A stretch of DNA of 61,649 bases from Bacteroidota bacterium (lineage in GTDB: Bacteria > Bacteroidota > Bacteroidia > Chitinophagales > Chitinophagaceae). Within the stretch, counting starts at the first letter, position 1, and every line of letters begins with the position of its first letter. Shown piece by piece: positions 34,501 through 43,610 of this stretch. The DNA lies in contig JAFDXG010000006.1 in assembly GCA_018268105.1 (NCBI GenBank), forward strand, positions 1 to 61,649, in the 5' to 3' direction. A program made the translations under genes and the position numbers. Below the pieces are notes generated by a model, which did not search any database, was not told the origin of the DNA, and saw only the letters and a program-made list of their open reading frames with translations.

Positions 34501-35235
34501 ATGGAAAAAAGTAATTTTCAATTGTCATTTGATAATTGCAAACTGATCATTGATGTAGTTCGCAAAGACATAAAGAACATACATCTTGCTGTTTACCCCC
34601 CAACAGGAAGGGTTCGTATTGCTGCACCATTAAAAGTCAATGATGATGCAATCCGGCTTTTTGCAATTTCTAAACTCGGTTGGATAAAACGAAACCAGCG
34701 AAAATTTGAAGGACAGGAACGTATTGCACCAAGAGAATACAAGCAAAGGGAAAGCCACTACTTTCAGGGCAGACGGTATTTGCTAAACATTATTGAGACA
34801 GACAAGACACAGAAAGTAATTTTAAAAAACAAGAAGTTCATTGAACTGCACATCAAGCCCGACACACCAACAGCCAAACGACACGAAATCCTGACAGAAT
34901 GGTATCGGGCGCAACTCAAAAAGCAAATCCCCGCTATCATTGAGAAATGGGAGAAGGTATTAAAAGTAAAAGTTGCTGACTGGCAGGTAAAGCAAATGAA
35001 AACCAAATGGGGCTCATGCAACATTGAAAAGAAAAGAATTTGGCTCAACCTTGAATTGGCAAAGAAACCCGAACATTGTTTGGAATATATCATCGTTCAT
35101 GAAATGGTGCATCTGTTAGAAAGACACCACAACGAAAGATTTTTGTACCACATGGACACCTATTTACCCAATTGGAGACAGTTAAAAACTGAATTGAATA
35201 AATTGCCGGTAAGTCATGCAGACTGGGGTTACTGA
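34501..35235 (+). CDS. YgjP-type (DUF45) metallopeptidase-like protein
   Basis: The 244-residue protein has a zinc motif HEMVH (200-204) and a following HHNERF, plus KTKWGSCNIEKKRIWLNLEL, the DUF45/WLM signature. It is classed as an M48-like zinc metallopeptidase. Genes of this kind are often found after hsdR, so a role linked to the restriction island is likely but unproved. Its first 25 residues (SNFQLSFDNCKLIIDV) overlap an AATTGTCATTTGATAATTGC repeat, so the N-terminus may be repeat-derived. ATG 34501 overlaps the restored end of the four-helix-bundle gene. Confidence 0.85.
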   Translation: MEKSNFQLSFDNCKLIIDVVRKDIKNIHLAVYPPTGRVRIAAPLKVNDDAIRLFAISKLGWIKRNQRKFEGQERIAPREYKQRESHYFQGRRYLLNIIETDKTQKVILKNKKFIELHIKPDTPTAKRHEILTEWYRAQLKKQIPAIIEKWEKVLKVKVADWQVKQMKTKWGSCNIEKKRIWLNLELAKKPEHCLEYIIVHEMVHLLERHHNERFLYHMDTYLPNWRQLKTELNKLPVSHADWGY

Positions 35236-35467
35236 AATAAAGCCTTCGCAAGAAGAAAATATATTTATTTGCAAATGTTTATAGTTTTTTAACGGTGCTC
35301 GTATACCTCAACTGCAAGTTGCAAATAGCCAGGCTGGTAAAAGAGTCTGACTTTTCCCAATGCATCCCGGACTCATTCTATCACGGTAGACATAGATATT
35401 CAATTTTTGCTATAGGATGCTAACCGAACATCTAACATGGAACACCCTGAAACTAAAAACAAAAAAC

Positions 35468-35857
35468 TCACCCCTCATCCTCTTTCTTCCGCACCACCAA
35501 AAACCAGTCATTGTCAAGCGGAAGATAGCCATAGTCGTAACAATAAAAATACTGTTTACCGGCCTTTGTGGTATAGATATGAGTGAGGTACCCAAAATGA
35601 AAACCCAGCCGCAACAATTTCTCCCTGGTAGTTTTTGCCAAATCCTCCTGAGTCGGCAACAGAGACTGCAATACCTTTCTGTTTTTCAACAGGGCATTAT
35701 TGATATTCCTAATGATGTTGCTGTAATTGTCTTTTGATTTTTGAAGATTGTTGTAGTTATTCCGGCAATAATCATTACAAAATTTTTTGTCGGCCCGACC
35801 TTTTAAAATATTGCCGCAGGCAAGACAGGCTTTTTTTCCGGTGTTATTGGTTAGCAT
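35468..35857 (-). CDS. Small zinc-finger-like protein, unknown function
   Basis: The 129-residue protein starts with a CLACG..KFCNDYCRNNY cluster (Cys pairs at about 11-14 and 27-31), a treble-clef or ribbon type zinc site, then a helical middle (NNLQKSKDNYSNIIRNINNALLKNRKVLQSLL). The C-terminal part (GFHFGYLTHIYTTKAGKQYFYCYDYGYL) looks like a small beta domain. I have seen similar short proteins in Bacteroidota but know no function. ATG at 35857. The region between the peptidase and this gene (35236-35467) holds no gene. Confidence 0.65.
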   Translation of the reverse strand: MLTNNTGKKACLACGNILKGRADKKFCNDYCRNNYNNLQKSKDNYSNIIRNINNALLKNRKVLQSLLPTQEDLAKTTREKLLRLGFHFGYLTHIYTTKAGKQYFYCYDYGYLPLDNDWFLVVRKKEDEG

Positions 35858-36068
35858 AACAGATGTTTTATACCACTAATATACAACAGTTTATCCGTGT
35901 GCAAACGTTTATACCCGTTTAGCTTCGGGAATAAACGGTTAAAAACCGGATAAGGTTTGCAGGTGCACCCATCTTTGTATCGTCAACCGGCAATGACGTC
36001 ACCGGATGATTGAAATAAAAAATTTAAAAACTTCGTTCCGCTTTATGCGGGGCATAAAACTTAAGACT

Positions 36069-36416
36069 ATGTATGCACTAAAAAACAGGGTTCAACTGAT
36101 TGGAAACCTCGGCAATGCACCTGAAGTAAAAACATTTGGCAGTGGTAAAAAAGTAGCAAATTTCAGAATAGCCACATCTGAAACATACCACAATGCCAAG
36201 GGTGAAAAAGTAAAAGAAACACAATGGCACAATGTAGTGATGTGGGGAAAGCTGGCTGAGATAGCCGAAAAATATCTTTCAGCTGGCAGGGAAGTGGCAG
36301 TGGAAGGCAAGCTGGTAAACCGACAGTATATGGATAAGGAAGGCAATAAAAAATATTTTACCGAAATACAGGTGAATGAAATGCTGATGCTGGGCACAAA
36401 TACAGCAGAAGCATAA
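36069..36416 (+). CDS. ssb: Single-stranded DNA-binding protein
   Basis: ATG 36069 gives MYALKNRVQLIGNLGNAPEV, the usual SSB start; the 21 codons upstream are spurious. The 115-residue OB-fold protein has the family motifs RIATSETY, WHNVVMWGKLAEIAEKYLSAGREVAVEGKL and an acidic-poor short tail (NTAEA) instead of the usual DDDIPF-type tip. It may therefore be a secondary SSB rather than the main replication SSB. It binds single-stranded DNA as a tetramer or dimer. A stem-loop repeat follows. Confidence 0.88.
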   Translation: MYALKNRVQLIGNLGNAPEVKTFGSGKKVANFRIATSETYHNAKGEKVKETQWHNVVMWGKLAEIAEKYLSAGREVAVEGKLVNRQYMDKEGNKKYFTEIQVNEMLMLGTNTAEA

Positions 36417-36462
36417 GCAGGTGGGTAATGAATATTATCACCTGACAAAAAGTACAAGGGGA

Positions 36463-36517
36463 GCCACGTATGCACGAATATCTAATTCTTTTATTTCTTC
36501 ATTCGTGCATCCGTGGC
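36463..36517. terminator. 17-bp inverted repeat after ssb
   Basis: GCCACGTATGCACGAAT and ATTCGTGCATCCGTGGC pair with a single mismatch around a 21-base loop. It probably ends ssb transcription and is one of the dispersed palindromes of this genome. No T-run follows directly. Confidence 0.6.
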
Positions 36518-36593
36518 AACTCCTTCAATTCATAAGAAATTAAATTTCATTACCACCGCCCGCATTTCAAAACAATCAACTATAAAATTATTT

Positions 36594-36601
36594 TACCTTT
36601 G
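36594..36601 (+). promoter_or_regulatory. -7 box for the helicase gene
   Basis: TACCTTTG is an exact TAnnTTTG match 36 bases before the ATG. No exact -33 TTTG stands at the right distance. Confidence 0.5.
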
Positions 36602-36637
36602 AACTATTTAACCTGATAAACACCATCTGAAAACCAA

Positions 36638-39181
36638 ATGGCATTGGCATCATTTACTCCCGACACAGACAACGAAATGTTTCAACTGGCGATACAACTC
36701 GTCAACCAAACTAATAAAAATATTTTCCTCACCGGTAAAGCAGGCACGGGTAAAACCACTTTTTTGAAATACATTATTGACAATTGCCCCAAACAAATGG
36801 CAGTAGTAGCGCCTACCGGTGTTGCTGCCATCAATGCCGGCGGGGTAACCATTCATTCATTTTTTCAATTGCCATTGCAGGCTTATGCTGCAACTTTTGC
36901 CGGACACGACACTGAAGGTAAAATCATCAACAGGCAGGAACTGCTTTCCCGTATGCGCATCAACCGCGAAAAAAGAAAACTACTTAACCAACTCGAACTG
37001 CTGATAATTGATGAAGTGAGTATGGTGAGTAGCGATGTGATGGATGCCGCAGATGCAGTATTACGCTATACACGCCGCAGACCTTATGAATTATTTGGGG
37101 GTGTACAGGTGCTGATGATCGGCGACCTGTTTCAACTGCCCCCGGTACGAAAAGAAGAAGTGTGGGAAAAACTTTCTTCCTATTATACAAGCAATTTCTT
37201 TTTCGACAGCAATGCCATGCAGGAGCAACTCCCCCTGTTTATCGAATTCAAAAAAATCTACCGTCAGCGTGATGAAGCATTTATCAGCCTGCTCAACCAG
37301 GTACGCAATAATGCCCTTGATGACACCGGTAAAAAAATATTAGAAAGCCGGTTTGAGACCGGGCTTCATACGGACACAGAAGCTTATGAAGACTATATTA
37401 TATTAACTACCCATAACCAAACCGCAAGGGAAATCAACAGCGCGGCGCTGAACCGGATATCTGAAAAACCACTTTACTATACTGCAGAAGTGCAACAGGA
37501 TTTTGTTGAAAGCGCCTACCCGGCAGATGAAAAACTTGAGCTTAAAAAAGGGGCGCAGGTGATGTTCATCAAAAACGACAGCGATCAGGCTAAAAGGTTT
37601 TACAATGGCAAAATAGGTGTGATAACAAAATTGGAAAAGGACAAAGTGTTTGTGAAGTGTAAAACTGACATATCAGAAATAGAAGTGAAACGGGAGAAAT
37701 GGGAAAATATACGGTATGCGCTGAACAAAGAGACCCAGTTAATGGAACCGCATGTCATCGGCACTTTCTCTCAGTTTCCGCTGAGGCTGGCATGGGCAAT
37801 TACTATTCATAAAAGCCAGGGGCTCACTTTTGAAAAGGCTGTAATAGATGCAGGCCGTGCTTTTGAAGGCGGCCAGGTTTATGTGGCGCTCAGCCGCTGC
37901 ACTACTCTTGACGGAATCATTTTGAAAACCCGTATCAACGCCGACCGACTGTCGGTAAACGAGCACGTATTGGGTTTTTTCAAACGCTGTAACCCGGGCG
38001 CCGAAACGCTTAAAAATAATCTTCATCTTGCCCGGCGTGAATATCAGCAGAATATACTTATCAGCACATTTGATTTCAGTGGGATTGTATATAACGCCGG
38101 TGAACTGCAACAATATCTGCGGGAGCATACCTCTTCCTTTAATACAACTTCTGCTCCCTGGCTGGAGGAAAGAATTGCTGAATTAAACCTGGTGCAGGAT
38201 CATGCCAAACGCTTCCAGGATTGGATACGCAACCAGTTCAGACTACCCGGGACGCCAGAAGAAAATGAATTGCTGCAAAGAAAGATAAAAGATGCCATCA
38301 CACATTTTGATACTCATATTTCAAATATCATTCAGGCACTGGGGCGCTCACCTGTACAAACAGACAGCAGGCAACATGCAAAAGAATACAATGATGCCAT
38401 ACGCGAAATATTCACAGGGTTATCTTTAAAACAATTTCTGTTTAAGGGTTTCAGCGGCAGGTTGGATATGGAAGCCTGGCATTACAGGAAACAAAAATTC
38501 ACAGTGCCTTCCTTTACTGTAAACGCTTACGCAGGCGCTTCATCACAAAAAACTGAAAGCACCCATCCCAAATTGTATGCACAACTCAAAACATTAAGAG
38601 ATACTATTTGCGACAGAGATAATATCCCTATTTACCTTGTAGCCGGCAGTAGCACGCTTAGTGAAATGACACGCTACCTTCCGCTCAGTTTGGCCGATCT
38701 CAAAAAAATAAATGGTTTCGGTGATGCAAAAATCAAAAAATACGGGAATGAATTTTTAGAGATCATTACTGAATACTGTCAGGAAAACGGAATAGTATCG
38801 CTGATGCATGAAAAGATACCGGGTACTGAGAAAAAGAAAAAAAATGATACCGCTAAACAAAAAGAAGATACCCGGGTAATATCCTTTCAGATGTACAACG
38901 AAGGAAAGAGTGTTGCCAAAATTGCTAAGGAAAGAAATCTGACCGTACAAACAATAGAAGGACATCTTACACAATATATCAGAAGTGGCGACATTGAAAT
39001 TGGCAGACTTTTGCCGGCTGAGAAAACCGCCATGATTCAGGTTGCATTAAAAGACTATGATGGTGGCTCTGTCACTCCTATAAAACAGGCGCTGGGCGAC
39101 GATATCAGTTTTGGTGAAATACGAATGGTAATAGCGGCAATGGATGCGGCAAAAAGAAAATTTTCTGACACAAATGGATAA
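36638..39181 (+). CDS. Pif1-like helicase with HRDC and helix-turn-helix ends
   Basis: The 847-residue SF1 helicase has Walker A LTGKAGTGKTTFLK (31-44), VVAPTGVAAINAGG, the Walker B line LLIIDEVSMV, GDLFQLPPV and the UvrD-like end TIHKSQGLTFEKAVIDAG followed by YVALSR. An HRDC domain spans about 640-715 (LPLSLADLKKINGFGDAKIKKYG). A helix-turn-helix, RQC-like segment spans about 745-800 (GKSVAKIAKERNLTVQTIEGHL). It should unwind DNA 5' to 3' in repair or at G-quadruplexes. Transcribed from its own promoter. Confidence 0.9.
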   Translation: MALASFTPDTDNEMFQLAIQLVNQTNKNIFLTGKAGTGKTTFLKYIIDNCPKQMAVVAPTGVAAINAGGVTIHSFFQLPLQAYAATFAGHDTEGKIINRQELLSRMRINREKRKLLNQLELLIIDEVSMVSSDVMDAADAVLRYTRRRPYELFGGVQVLMIGDLFQLPPVRKEEVWEKLSSYYTSNFFFDSNAMQEQLPLFIEFKKIYRQRDEAFISLLNQVRNNALDDTGKKILESRFETGLHTDTEAYEDYIILTTHNQTAREINSAALNRISEKPLYYTAEVQQDFVESAYPADEKLELKKGAQVMFIKNDSDQAKRFYNGKIGVITKLEKDKVFVKCKTDISEIEVKREKWENIRYALNKETQLMEPHVIGTFSQFPLRLAWAITIHKSQGLTFEKAVIDAGRAFEGGQVYVALSRCTTLDGIILKTRINADRLSVNEHVLGFFKRCNPGAETLKNNLHLARREYQQNILISTFDFSGIVYNAGELQQYLREHTSSFNTTSAPWLEERIAELNLVQDHAKRFQDWIRNQFRLPGTPEENELLQRKIKDAITHFDTHISNIIQALGRSPVQTDSRQHAKEYNDAIREIFTGLSLKQFLFKGFSGRLDMEAWHYRKQKFTVPSFTVNAYAGASSQKTESTHPKLYAQLKTLRDTICDRDNIPIYLVAGSSTLSEMTRYLPLSLADLKKINGFGDAKIKKYGNEFLEIITEYCQENGIVSLMHEKIPGTEKKKKNDTAKQKEDTRVISFQMYNEGKSVAKIAKERNLTVQTIEGHLTQYIRSGDIEIGRLLPAEKTAMIQVALKDYDGGSVTPIKQALGDDISFGEIRMVIAAMDAAKRKFSDTNG

Positions 39182-39331
39182 CAGTTATTACAAATGGCTG
39201 AACTTATATGATGATGCACAATAAAATGGGGAAGGATGGCTTTTTGACTTAAATGTTTTATACGTGCATTTGTTACTAAGAAGTAATAAAAACACAATTA
39301 AACCACAATCGTAATTTATTCGCTATTGAAA

Positions 39332-41641
39332 TTATTTTCCCCCCGAAAGTTCTTCTGCAGTAAAAGGTTTTGTCCTGTTTCCCCATTTTTCTTTTACCTG
39401 TTTTATATCTTCCGGTTTCACATCATCCGCCTTATTATTCCAGTTATTTCTGATATAGCTGAGTAACAATGCCATATCTGATTCAACCATTCCGGGGTTA
39501 TTGATAAAAGCGGGCATTTCACCGCTTACCTTAGGTACTTCATATTTTTTCTTGTTAACCGTAACCGGACCTGTTAAACCATAAAGTGCAATGGATATGA
39601 GTTTATGTTTATCACCGGTAACCCAGTTTGAATTATTCAGTGGCGGTGCTAAGTTCTCAATACCCTCCCCATCGCTGCCATGACAGGTTTGACAAGTGGT
39701 TTTAAAAAGCCAGATTCCCCTTCCATACTTTTTTTCTAACAATTTTTCTCTTCCGGGATTTTGTGTTTCTTGTATATAGGTAAAAACATGTTGCAATTCC
39801 GCAAATACTACTGCATTTTCCGGCAGTTTACTTCCCTTTTTGAGATGGCGATCAAGTACAACTTCATATCCGGAGCTACCCGATATTATAGCCTGTGCTA
39901 TCGTTTTGGAATATGGATACGTAGTGAGTAATAAATGCTGGATATCCTCCATTACACTGTTGCTATATCCTGCAAAAGCATAACTTTTAAAAGCTATACA
40001 GGGGGCTAATACAGAGTCATTTATCAGAGTTTTAGTCTTCAGGATAAATTCTTTCCTGTTATATGAAGTATCATTAATCTTTTCAAGAGCCGTATAGAGC
40101 TGAATTAATTTCCGGGGATCTTTTTCCGGAATAATTTTATCCATCAGTTCCTTATCCGAAATAGCATTCAAACCTTTAAGTGTCCAAAGGGAATGTATAA
40201 ATTCAATGATATTTTTGGAGGTATCCACAATTCTTTTTAAAGGAGCAATCACTTCATCCGGCTTACAGTCCACTAACATCTGCTGGGCTTTATCTCTTAT
40301 CCACCCATTTTTACTTTTAAAAAGTTTGATTAGTTCCAATGGCGCAGTGGGCATAATAAATTGCTTTACTGTTGTGCCTTGCGGCACTACCCGGTATATC
40401 CGTCCGCAATTGAGTGGTTTCTCCAGGTTTCTTTTCTTTATCTCATCCTGCAGGTATTTTGTAATCATTAATTTGTTTTGAATAATGCCACGGTACATAT
40501 CTACAATATATAGTGCACCGTCGGGCCCGGTATACAGACTAACCGGGCGGAACCTTTCATCATTACTGGCTATAAATTCGCTGCCCGAATACAGGGGTTT
40601 GCCCTCAACCCTGTCTGCTGAAAAAAACAATGCATCACGTTTTATCAGGTTCCCTGCCGGCTCAGCCACAAAAGCATTTTGATAGTAATCCTTTCCGAAG
40701 AGATCAGCTCTATACAAAACAGGACCACAGGCTGCCGTAAACTTTTTTAACCGCAGGCTATCCCCCATCTCTGTATCCGAATAGCCACGGTTAACCCCGG
40801 TAGTTGGTCTGCAGGGAAATATACTATTATCCGTCACAATCCTTTGGTTAAATCCTTCCATACCGGGCAAATTGGGGTTATTACTTCCCAATCCGGGTAA
40901 AAAAAAATCACCCAATAAATTCTGAGAATTATTGTTATAAAATAAACGCCCGTCATCACTTTGGGTAATGCCCCATTGACCTCTGAAATGTGTTTTACTG
41001 ATTACCCAACCGGTGTCAGCTTTCATATATCTCTTAGCAGATCCCGCATTATATATCCAGTTGTCTGTTGCCCTGTATAAGCCATTGCTTTGTGCTTCCA
41101 CATTATTTCCTTCGGTATATTGAGCATCTACAAGTGTTTTATGTTGTGGTTTATCGTCTACAATTTCATAATACCAAAGGTTAGGGGGTTCTGCAACTAA
41201 TAAACCTTTTTCTACAAAAGCAATTGCTCTTGGCAGTATCAGTGAGTCAAGAAAAACAGTTCTCTTTTCATAATAACCATCTTTATCTGCATCTTCTAAT
41301 ATTACCACTTTGCCATTGGGATCATTTTCACCATTACCTTCTATATCGGGCATATAACTGGTCATCTCTACAGCCCAAATCCTGTTTTGCCGATCGAAGA
41401 TCATTGAAACCGGCGCTATTATTTCAGGCTCGGCAGCTACCACTTGAAGTTCAAATCCTTTTTCTATATTGGTAAACCTGATAAATTCTTCGGGTGATAA
41501 AACCGGGGCATGTGCAATAATATAATCACGGGTAAGAGGAATGCCTGTTTTGCCGTTACTGCCGGTGCAGGAAGCAAGTACACAAAAACAATAAAAGTAA
41601 ACTACCACTTTCAGGGCATGAATAATACTGAATATTTTCAT
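39332..41641 (-). CDS. PVC-type cytochrome c lipoprotein with propeller
   Basis: The 769-residue lipoprotein has a signal ending VLASC. A beta-propeller of the membrane-bound dehydrogenase type covers about residues 50-390 (IWAVEMTSYMPDIEG, GALYIVDMYRG). A HEAT-like helical region covers about 400-620. A cytochrome c domain has haem motif CQTCH (650-654) and a probable axial Met in GEMPAF (about 710). The protein should pass electrons from a sugar or alcohol substrate to a respiratory acceptor at the periplasm. Substrate unknown. It converges with the helicase gene. Confidence 0.85.
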   Translation of the reverse strand: MKIFSIIHALKVVVYFYCFCVLASCTGSNGKTGIPLTRDYIIAHAPVLSPEEFIRFTNIEKGFELQVVAAEPEIIAPVSMIFDRQNRIWAVEMTSYMPDIEGNGENDPNGKVVILEDADKDGYYEKRTVFLDSLILPRAIAFVEKGLLVAEPPNLWYYEIVDDKPQHKTLVDAQYTEGNNVEAQSNGLYRATDNWIYNAGSAKRYMKADTGWVISKTHFRGQWGITQSDDGRLFYNNNSQNLLGDFFLPGLGSNNPNLPGMEGFNQRIVTDNSIFPCRPTTGVNRGYSDTEMGDSLRLKKFTAACGPVLYRADLFGKDYYQNAFVAEPAGNLIKRDALFFSADRVEGKPLYSGSEFIASNDERFRPVSLYTGPDGALYIVDMYRGIIQNKLMITKYLQDEIKKRNLEKPLNCGRIYRVVPQGTTVKQFIMPTAPLELIKLFKSKNGWIRDKAQQMLVDCKPDEVIAPLKRIVDTSKNIIEFIHSLWTLKGLNAISDKELMDKIIPEKDPRKLIQLYTALEKINDTSYNRKEFILKTKTLINDSVLAPCIAFKSYAFAGYSNSVMEDIQHLLLTTYPYSKTIAQAIISGSSGYEVVLDRHLKKGSKLPENAVVFAELQHVFTYIQETQNPGREKLLEKKYGRGIWLFKTTCQTCHGSDGEGIENLAPPLNNSNWVTGDKHKLISIALYGLTGPVTVNKKKYEVPKVSGEMPAFINNPGMVESDMALLLSYIRNNWNNKADDVKPEDIKQVKEKWGNRTKPFTAEELSGGK

Positions 41642-42188
41642 ATCAAAGCTTCGTTGAAATAACTAACTCCAATTTTATGCAAACCGGATGCAAAAAAAAC
41701 GGGATAAAGATAGAGGTTTCTACTATGTTACATCATAAATGACCATCACAACAAAAAAGAAATTCTTTAAAGACTTCTCTGGGGTAACGACTATTTAGAG
41801 GGGCTATCCTTTTTAAAAGGATTTTGATCTTATTTGATGTTTAGTTTGTGAGACAAAAAATTAGGGTGAAGTTAAGTGTGTTTCGTGAGCATAAACTAGG
41901 GTTAAAGTTTGTATTGTTTAGCTTTCCATGAAACTCTTGCAAAAACGTTCTTTTAATCGAGTGCGAAATAATGTCAACGTCAATTGTGAAGTTGTCAAGC
42001 GGGTAACTGAAATAATTTATCCCTTTGTAAGCCAAGTTAAAAATGTCAGTATGGAGATAAAAAAATGTCGTTTCATTTTATTCCTTTTGTAATAGCCGCA
42101 AACGGTCAGGCTTGGGATGTTTCTGAATTTCAAGATTCGTCTGGCCCTAACCGAAGATTTATTTATAATTATAAGTTCATTGTCAATT
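41642..42188. other. Gene-poor AT-rich spacer
   Basis: No convincing gene is seen. Weak ORFs of 64 and 45 codons (41841-42035 minus; 42065-42202 plus) match nothing, and the second overlaps the doxX end. It may contain degraded coding sequence. Confidence 0.45.
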
Positions 42189-42632
42189 CTAAAGCGAATT
42201 AATAATATTGTCAATTGAGTATTTTCCGCTTCCTGTAAAAAGTAAGGCAATACAAATGCCGATGACTAATAAATGATATTCAAATCCTTCCCCGGTTTGT
42301 GCACCAAACCAATTCATAAAAAACCCGAATTTATAATTCGTTGTAATGATCGCTCCAATCATTATTATAATTAGCAATAATGAGCATAGTCTGCTTCCTA
42401 CACCAATTAGCAATGCAATCGGGGAAAAAAATTCGATCAAAATTATTAGTAATGCTATAATCCAGGGTAGCTTCATCGTTTCTGTAAAATAAACTATTGT
42501 CGGCTTAAAACCGTAGCCACCAAATAATCCAAGCATTTTTTGTGCTCCGTGAGGAAACATAATTAAAGCAATTGTAATTCGCAATATTAGCCCCGGCCAA
42601 GAGCCATCTGAAAAGAAAAGTAATTGTTTCAT
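42189..42632 (-). CDS. DoxX family membrane protein
   Basis: The 147-residue protein has four hydrophobic segments and the DoxX pattern: LILRITIALIMFPHGAQKMLGLFGGYG, then LPWIIALLIILIEFFSPIALLIGVGSR. DoxX-like proteins are small inner-membrane proteins linked to redox or thiol stress. It lies 58 bases downstream of a Crp-like regulator on the same strand, so that regulator likely controls it. ATG at 42632. Confidence 0.85.
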   Translation of the reverse strand: MKQLLFFSDGSWPGLILRITIALIMFPHGAQKMLGLFGGYGFKPTIVYFTETMKLPWIIALLIILIEFFSPIALLIGVGSRLCSLLLIIIMIGAIITTNYKFGFFMNWFGAQTGEGFEYHLLVIGICIALLFTGSGKYSIDNIINSL

Positions 42633-42690
42633 GTTTAGTATATTTTTTTACAAAACAATCCTTTCCCGGAACAAAAAATATTAATGTAGA

Positions 42691-43278
42691 TTAAGAAATT
42701 GACAGGCTGTTTCTTCTACGCAGCACGCTCAAAAATTCAGGTGTGATACCCAAATAAGAAGCTATAAGTTTTTGAGGTATGCGCAGTTCAAGATTAGGGT
42801 ATTTTACTTTAAACTGTTGATATCTTTCTTCTGCAGTCAGAGAAAGATTTTGCCCCACTCGTTGTTGTATTGCAATAAAACTATGCTGCCAACGGGTTTT
42901 TGAAAACTTCTCAAATGCCGGAATACGCTGATGTATTAAATCATAATTTGATTTACTAAGCCGATAAGCAACCGTATTCTCTACTGCCTGAATGTAATAA
43001 AAAGAGGGAGTACGATTTAAAAAGCTATCCAAATCCACAACCCACCAATCTTCAATAGCAAATTTTACGATGTTTTCTAAACCCCGTTCATCAATATAAC
43101 AGACTTTAACACATCCGCTATTAATGAAATAATCATAAGAGCAGATATCACCCTGTCTTAAAAGATATTCTTTTTTAGAAACACTGACAGAGTCTAATAG
43201 AGAAATGAATAGGTCAATTTCAAAATTATCTAGTTTGATCTTATTCAGGATATTTGAAATAATTAAATCTGCATTCAT
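42691..43278 (-). CDS. Crp/Fnr-family transcriptional regulator
   Basis: The 195-residue protein has a cyclic-nucleotide-binding-like jelly roll (about 25-120: LLRQGDICSYDYFINSGCVKV) without a clear cAMP phosphate cassette, and a C-terminal helix-turn-helix RIPQKLIASYLGITPEFLSVLRR (about 165-190). This is the usual Bacteroidota small Crp form, often beside doxX. The effector is unknown. ATG at 43278. Confidence 0.88.
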   Translation of the reverse strand: MNADLIISNILNKIKLDNFEIDLFISLLDSVSVSKKEYLLRQGDICSYDYFINSGCVKVCYIDERGLENIVKFAIEDWWVVDLDSFLNRTPSFYYIQAVENTVAYRLSKSNYDLIHQRIPAFEKFSKTRWQHSFIAIQQRVGQNLSLTAEERYQQFKVKYPNLELRIPQKLIASYLGITPEFLSVLRRRNSLSIS

Positions 43279-43610
43279 GAAGTATCGTGTAAAAGGTTTC
43301 CGCTAACATATAAATTTATACTATATCACCGGTTCTGCAAATTTTTTCAATCCTGATAATCATTTTAACAACGTTATATCATTTGTATTGTCGTGAGTAA
43401 TATCCGATTCTTGAGGTGCAATACACTAACTGTCCTGTAAGTAGTCATCTGTACCTGTTGCGCCTGATATCCTTGCATTGCAGTAACTAGTGAACAATTG
43501 ATTTTTTACCGGAATTGGGAGTCTTGAAATAATCGTAGAATACCTCGTTAACCAGTCGCTATGCTGTAAGATTTTGCTAACACTGCAATTACACCATCTT
43601 TTCTTACACT
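43279..43610. other. Non-coding spacer
   Basis: No gene, tRNA or clear hairpin is seen between the Crp-like gene and the large secreted protein gene. Confidence 0.5.

Noticed and set aside
41841..42035. 64-codon minus-strand ORF
   Set aside because: Composition looks like translated AT-rich spacer; no signal, motif or conserved context.
42065..42202. 45-codon plus-strand ORF starting MSFHFIPFVIAANGQ
   Set aside because: No family resemblance, sits in degenerate-looking sequence and overlaps the end of doxX.
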